From Streptomyces brevispora (GTDB taxonomy: Bacteria > Actinomycetota > Actinomycetes > Streptomycetales > Streptomycetaceae), in contig NZ_VIWW01000003.1 in NCBI RefSeq assembly GCF_007829885.1, positions 62,001-126,000 on the forward strand: a DNA stretch of 64,000 nucleotides, read 5' to 3'. The position numbers and the translations under genes were made by a program. The notes beneath the pieces were generated by a model. The model ran no database searches, had not been told where the DNA came from, and saw only the letters and a list, made by a program, of their open reading frames with translations. The stretch's first letter is position 1. Each line of letters starts with the position of its first letter. Shown piece after piece: positions 60,100 through 64,000 of this stretch.

Positions 60100-61149
60100 T
60101 CACACGGTGCGTTCGACGAAGAACGGGAGGAGTGCGAGGAGTTCCCCGACGGCGTCCGGCGCCAGCGCGACGCTCTCCAGGCAGGCGCGGGCGCTCTCCA
60201 GGTGCCGATGGGCCTCGGCCACGGTGGCCGAGCGCCCGCCCGCCTCCTCGACCAGACCGGCCGCCCGCCGGACCGCGCCGTCGTCGAGCGGCTCCCCGGT
60301 ACGCAGCAGCGCGCCCAGTTCCAGCGCTGCCCGGTCGCCCGCTGCGAGGGCGGTGAGGACGGGGTAGGTCTTCTTCTGCCGGCGCAGATCGCTGTGCACC
60401 GGCTTGCCCGTGACATCCGGGTCGCCCCAGATGCCCAGCACGTCGTCCATGGCCTGGAAGGCCACTCCGAGATGGCGTCCCGCCGCGGTGAGGGCGTCGG
60501 TCTCCGTCCGTCCGGCTCCGCCGAGTACGGCGCCCAGACCGGCGGCGCAGCCGAGCAGCGAACCCGTCTTGTGCTCGGCCATCAGCCGGTACTCGTGCGG
60601 CTGCACGGCATCGGGGCCGGTCCAGGGCCGCGTCTCGAAGAGCAGGTCGTCGGCCTGGCCGCGGACCAAGTCGTTCAGTGTCCCGGCCAGCAGCCGGACC
60701 GCCGGCACACAGCGGGCGCCGGGGGCGTCGGCCAGGGTCTGCACGGCCAGCGCGAAGAGCGAGTCACCCGCGAGGACGGCGGGCCCGGTCCCGTAGGCCT
60801 TCCAGGCGGTGGCGCGCTTCCTGCGGGTCTCGTCGCCGTCCATGATGTCGTCGTGGAGCAGGGAGAACGTGTGGATCAGCTCGACCGCGACGGCACCGCG
60901 GACCGCGCTCTCGGCCTTCGCGCCGACGGCCTCGGCACCGAGCACGGCGAGGGCCTGCCGGATCCCCTTGCCCTGCGCACCGGGAATGGCCCGGCCGTCG
61001 GGCCCGTCCCAGCCGAGCGAGAAGGCGGTGATCTCGGCGTGCCACGGATGCAGCTGCCGCACCGCCCTGCCGAGAGCCGGACGGACGAGAGCGCGGCAGC
61101 GGGCGAGTATCTCCGGTGCTGTGGCCCGTTCGGCCACCGGGGGCGTCAT
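60100..61149 (-). CDS. polyprenyl diphosphate synthase (geranylgeranyl diphosphate synthase type)
   Basis: A 349-residue trans-prenyltransferase. First Asp-rich motif DDIMD at residues 100-104 (LLHDDIMDGDETRRKR) and second DDVLGIWGD at 235-243; both coordinate Mg-diphosphate. Phe95, five residues before the first motif, is in the chain-length-limiting position and suggests a C15-C20 product, most likely geranylgeranyl diphosphate. The gene starts inside the stop of the TPR gene (ATGA at 61146), so the two are co-translated. No terpene cyclase is in the window, so the fate of the product is open. Confidence 0.93.
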   Translation of the reverse strand: MTPPVAERATAPEILARCRALVRPALGRAVRQLHPWHAEITAFSLGWDGPDGRAIPGAQGKGIRQALAVLGAEAVGAKAESAVRGAVAVELIHTFSLLHDDIMDGDETRRKRATAWKAYGTGPAVLAGDSLFALAVQTLADAPGARCVPAVRLLAGTLNDLVRGQADDLLFETRPWTGPDAVQPHEYRLMAEHKTGSLLGCAAGLGAVLGGAGRTETDALTAAGRHLGVAFQAMDDVLGIWGDPDVTGKPVHSDLRRQKKTYPVLTALAAGDRAALELGALLRTGEPLDDGAVRRAAGLVEEAGGRSATVAEAHRHLESARACLESVALAPDAVGELLALLPFFVERTV

Positions 61150-62210
61150 CGGTGGCCGCCTTCCCCGGCCACCGTGTCACCGGCCGGTGACACGCCGAGT
61201 TCCGCGTAGGTCTTGTCGACCATGTCACGGGCGTTGAGCAGCCCGATCCGGTCGAGCGTGACGCGCAGGCCGTCCAGCTCCGCAGCGGTCTGCGCACGGT
61301 CGCGTCCCAGCCGGGCGAGCGACTTCACCAGACCGAGACGGGCCAGTGCCTCGCCCCGTGGTTCCGTCATCGCCCGGAACTCCCCGAGCGCTTCCTCGTA
61401 CACCTGCCGGGACTCCTCGTACCGCCCGGCGCGGTACAGCACATTGGCGCGCATCTTGTGGTTGTAGGCGAGGGCGCTGGACAAGTTCATTTCACGGCAG
61501 GTGAGTTCGGCCTCGGCCAGCAGAGCGAGCGCGCGTTCCGGGGCGTTGTCCCGTACGGAGATGATGTCGGCCATGCCGCGCAACGCCCAGGCCCGGCCGC
61601 GTCGGTCGTCCGCGCTCCCGGCCAGTTGCGCCGCTTCCTCGAACATTGCCAGGGCGGTGTCGAACGAACCGGTGTTGCGGTGGATCTGCGCGATGCCCTC
61701 CAGTGCCCAGACGGTGTGGCGCGCCTCGCCGCGGGCGCGCGCTTCGGCGAGCAGTTGCTCGTGCAGTGCGGCAACGGTCCGGTAGTCACCCTGTATGCGC
61801 CCGGTCTCCGCGAGTCCGGCGAGAGAGTAGCCGCGGGCGACCACATCGCCGCCCTTCTTGCCGAGGTCGGCCGCCAGGCCCAGCAGGCGGAACGCGAGGC
61901 GCAGTGCGCCCCGTTGGCGGGCGAGTGTTCCGCCGCTCCACAGTGCCCAGGCCATCGCCCCGGTGTCCCCGGCCGATCTGGCTGCCCGGTAACTGGCCTT
62001 CCAGGCACGGTCGGCGTCCTGTACGTGGCCCAGCCTGCGGTGCGCCTCGGCCACCGCGAGGCCGGCGCGGGCCACTTCCTGCTGGGAGCCGGAGAGTTCG
62101 GCAGCCCTCAAGTGGCGTTCCCCCTCGGCCAGTACGTCGGTGAGGGAGGCGTTCACTGACATCTTGGTGAGGGCGCCTTGGTACTCGGGCGCCAGCGCTT
62201 TGCTGTGCAT
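61146..62210 (-). CDS. tetratricopeptide-repeat protein coupled to a polyprenyl synthase
   Basis: A 354-residue all-helical protein built of about six to seven TPR-like units with recurrent patterns such as AWALWSGGTLARQRGALRLA, HTVWALEGIAQIHRNTGSFD, GRAWALRGMADIISVRDNAP and YNHKMRANVLYRAGRYEESR. No HTH, kinase or signal peptide. TPR proteins act as binding scaffolds. The four-base overlap with the polyprenyl synthase gene implies a shared function, perhaps a partner or regulatory scaffold of terpenoid metabolism, which is inference. Symmetric A+T-rich operator 38 bases upstream. Confidence 0.8.
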   Translation of the reverse strand: MHSKALAPEYQGALTKMSVNASLTDVLAEGERHLRAAELSGSQQEVARAGLAVAEAHRRLGHVQDADRAWKASYRAARSAGDTGAMAWALWSGGTLARQRGALRLAFRLLGLAADLGKKGGDVVARGYSLAGLAETGRIQGDYRTVAALHEQLLAEARARGEARHTVWALEGIAQIHRNTGSFDTALAMFEEAAQLAGSADDRRGRAWALRGMADIISVRDNAPERALALLAEAELTCREMNLSSALAYNHKMRANVLYRAGRYEESRQVYEEALGEFRAMTEPRGEALARLGLVKSLARLGRDRAQTAAELDGLRVTLDRIGLLNARDMVDKTYAELGVSPAGDTVAGEGGHR

Positions 62211-62247
62211 GGGAGCCTTTCGCGCGCGAACCGGCCGAGCACGGCGA

Positions 62248-62279
62248 CTATGCCCTTGATGTATACATTCAGTGCATAG
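62248..62279. promoter_or_regulatory. 32-bp nested palindrome upstream of the TPR-polyprenyl synthase operon
   Basis: Symmetric arrangement: CTATGC (62248-62253), 5 bases, the 10-bp palindrome ATGTATACAT (62259-62268), 5 bases, GCATAG (62274-62279). Outer and inner elements share one centre of symmetry (62263/62264). It is the only A+T-rich stretch nearby, 38 bases before the ATG at 62210. The ATGTATACAT core resembles GntR-type operators. Confidence 0.7.
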
Positions 62280-62438
62280 CCGCCCGGTGCTCTGACCCGT
62301 GCGCTCATGGGGGGTCGGACGAGGCCTGTCGTGTGCGGTGTGCCGCCTTGTTGTGGATCAAGACGGCTGATGCGCGCCGAGGGTTGCTTCGTCATCAGGC
62401 AATCCGTGCGGACATCGGTTCGTACGGCGGTCGCCGGA

Positions 62439-63731
62439 TCAGCCTGACCGGTCCACCAGATGGCCGGCGAACCACTCCCGCGCCAGTTCGGCGACCTCGT
62501 CCAGCGCGCCCGGCTCCTCGAAGAGGTGCGTCGCACCGGCGACGACGTCGAGCCGGTTCTCGCAGCGCAGTTCCGCCTTCGCCTGCCGGTTCAGCTCCAG
62601 CACCCGGGTGTCGCGGCCGCCCACGATGAGCAGCGTCGGCGACCGGACGTCGCCGAGGCAGGGTCCCGCGAGGTCGGGCCGGCCGCCGCGGGAGACGACC
62701 GCGCCGATCCCCGTGCCGCGCTCCGCGCCGACGGCCGCCGCTGCACGCAGCGCGGCCGCCGCGCCGGTGCTCGCCCCGAAGACGCCGAGGGGAAGGGGCT
62801 CGTCGCGTCGCAGCCGGCTGGTGGCGGCCACCAGCCGTTCCGCCAGGATCCCGATGTCGAAGACGTTGGCGCGGTCCGCCTCCTCGGCCGGTGTGAGCAG
62901 GTCGAAGAGCAGGGTGCCGAGGCCCGCCCGGTTCAGGGCCGCAGCCACCGCGCGGTTGCGCGGGCTGTGCCGGCTGCTGCCGGAGCCGTGGGCGAACACC
63001 ACGAGAGCGCCGGCGGGGCCGGCCGGGGTGAGTTCACCCGGCAGGACGACGCCACCCGCCTCCACCTCCACCTCGACGGGTGTCCGTGCGGGGGCCCGGG
63101 CCGCCGCACGGGCCAGCAGCGCGACGACCTCCTCGTCCGGGGTCTGACCGAAGTCGCGGTACCACTCACCCACCGCGGAGAACAGGACCGGCGTGGCCAG
63201 GCAGACCAGCTGGTCCACCTGGCCGCGCAGCTTCTCGGCGGCGTCCGGCGGCCCCACCGGCACGGCGAGCGTGACGCGTGCCGCACCCTGCGCACGGGCC
63301 ACCTCGCACGCGGCGAGGGCGGTCGCACCGGTCGCGATGCCGTCGTCCACGATGATCACGGAGCGCCCGTCGAGGGGGATGCGCGGCCGGTCGCCGCGAA
63401 AGGCCCGGGCCCGCCGCAGCAACTCGGCCGTCTCGGCGCCTTCGACGGCGGCCAGATCGGCCGCCGACACCAGACTGTGGCGCAGGATGTCCTCGCTGAT
63501 GACCCGCACACCGCCCTCGCCGATGGCGCCGAAGCCCAGTTCCGGGTGGTACGGGACGCCGAGCTTGCGGACCACGATCACATCGAGCGGCGCGCCGAGC
63601 TCCAGGGCGACCCGGAAGGCCACGGGGACTCCACCGCGCGGCAGGCCCAGCACGACGGGGTCGCCTTCCGCCAAGGGGCGGAGAGCGTCGGCGAGTTGTT
63701 GCCCCGCGTCGCCGCGGTCGAAGAACAGCAT
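62439..63731 (-). CDS. phosphoribosyltransferase - alpha/beta-hydrolase fusion protein
   Basis: A 430-residue two-domain protein. Residues ~1-210 are a type I PRTase (LGLPRGGVPVAFRVALELGA, and the PRPP loop VIIVDDGIATGAT). Residues ~220-430 are a dienelactone-hydrolase-like alpha/beta hydrolase (VVFAHGSGSSRHSPRNRAVA, nucleophile Ser in GASTGAAAAL, Asp in VGGRDTRVLELNRQAK and His in GATHLFEEPGAL). Substrates of both halves are unknown; fusions of this kind recur in actinobacteria. ATG 63731. Neighbour upstream on the same strand is a SUMF1-type gene. Confidence 0.9.
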   Translation of the reverse strand: MLFFDRGDAGQQLADALRPLAEGDPVVLGLPRGGVPVAFRVALELGAPLDVIVVRKLGVPYHPELGFGAIGEGGVRVISEDILRHSLVSAADLAAVEGAETAELLRRARAFRGDRPRIPLDGRSVIIVDDGIATGATALAACEVARAQGAARVTLAVPVGPPDAAEKLRGQVDQLVCLATPVLFSAVGEWYRDFGQTPDEEVVALLARAAARAPARTPVEVEVEAGGVVLPGELTPAGPAGALVVFAHGSGSSRHSPRNRAVAAALNRAGLGTLLFDLLTPAEEADRANVFDIGILAERLVAATSRLRRDEPLPLGVFGASTGAAAALRAAAAVGAERGTGIGAVVSRGGRPDLAGPCLGDVRSPTLLIVGGRDTRVLELNRQAKAELRCENRLDVVAGATHLFEEPGALDEVAELAREWFAGHLVDRSG

Positions 63732-63888
63732 GGGGACTCACCCCGGACCGGGAGAGGGGAGGCAGTCATCTGCTCCCCTCCTTCAAATCAACCCCGTGCG
63801 CCGCCGGTCCGCAAGCTGGCGGTGGTCGCCGTTCCGCCGGGAACGATGCCGGAGCGGGGGGCGCGACGGGACGTCGCCGTGCGGCTCG

Positions 63889-64000
63889 TCACAGGACGGA
63901 ACGTGCCACCCGGAACCCCGTGTCGTCGATCCGGAAGGTCGGGTGGCTGCGACGCCGCACCGAGGCCCGGCAGCTCCAGTGTTCGTCGAACCAGCCGCCG
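63889..64000 (-). CDS. formylglycine-generating-enzyme/SUMF1-family protein, C-terminal end (runs off window)
   Basis: The last 36 codons of a leftward gene: GGWFDEHWSCRASVRRRSHP then TFRIDDTGFRVARSVL and a stop at 63889. The W-x-C-R ... DDTGFRVAR ending is the hallmark of the SUMF1/FGE domain C-terminus, found in formylglycine-generating enzymes and in nonheme-iron domain proteins such as EgtB. Which of these it is cannot be told from the fragment. It lies 157 bases before the PRTase-hydrolase gene. Confidence 0.75.
   Translation of the reverse strand, partial: GGWFDEHWSCRASVRRRSHPTFRIDDTGFRVARSVL

Overview
The window is very G+C-rich actinobacterial DNA. Gene content and style point to a Streptomyces chromosome: GTG and TTG starts, ATGA and TGATG overlaps, a cobalamin riboswitch ahead of metE, TerD, a TatA-like protein, a mycothiol-transferase-like DinB protein, a fused pcaL and an array of TetR/AraC/ROK/IclR regulators. 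The genus is an inference. No phage, transposase, CRISPR array, rRNA or tRNA gene was found. It reads as accessory catabolic chromosome with many deletion scars.

Layout. 1-4.1 kb: acyl reductase (cut by the window edge), wax-ester synthase/DGAT-like acyltransferase, flavin monooxygenase. 4.5-8.8 kb: two-gene ABC exporter, small secreted protein, ROK remnant, TatA-like protein, TerD. 8.9-10.8 kb: gene graveyard (CoA-ester lyase, hydantoinase, MmgE/PrpD and ABC fragments). 10.8-13.6 kb: metE with its riboswitch. 14-20 kb: small single genes (YceI, SnoaL, PNPOx, AraC, TetR with twin operator and methyltransferase, flavodoxin-like) plus a YCII/sigma-factor chimera. 20.3-26.4 kb: glycan block (GH29 fucosidase/AraC; DeoR-LacI hybrid regulator/PL8 lyase with matching operators). 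26.5-36.2 kb: molybdenum block (modBC fusion, modA, TOBE remnant, sulfite-oxidase-like protein, HTH-TOBE regulator, TetR with a large operator, paoABC-type aldehyde oxidoreductase, xdhC remnant). 36.2-42.3 kb: ROK/CBM chimera, a secreted necrosis-inducing (NLP) protein, ROK regulator and GH36 alpha-galactosidase. 42.5-51.3 kb: complete-looking pca/pob cluster (tandem IclR regulator, pcaI, J, H, G, B, L, pobA). 51.4-55.6 kb: GH3 beta-glucosidase, TetR, PfkB kinase. 55.7-64 kb: DoxX-like protein, PAS/GAF/PP2C phosphatase, small membrane protein, DinB protein, AraC fragment, TPR-polyprenyl synthase operon with a symmetric operator, phosphoribosyltransferase-hydrolase fusion, and the end of a SUMF1 gene.

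How it works together. PobA converts 4-hydroxybenzoate to protocatechuate. PcaHG cleaves the ring, PcaB and PcaL take it to beta-ketoadipate and PcaIJ loads CoA; the last thiolase (pcaF) is not here. Molybdate uptake, molybdate/pterin-binding domains and a molybdenum hydroxylase lie side by side. Glycosidases and lyases with local regulators suit growth on plant or host polysaccharides, and the NLP protein suggests contact with plants. The most unusual aspect is the number of internally deleted or joined gene remnants (about seven loci), several being joins between genes that would normally be operon or regulon neighbours.
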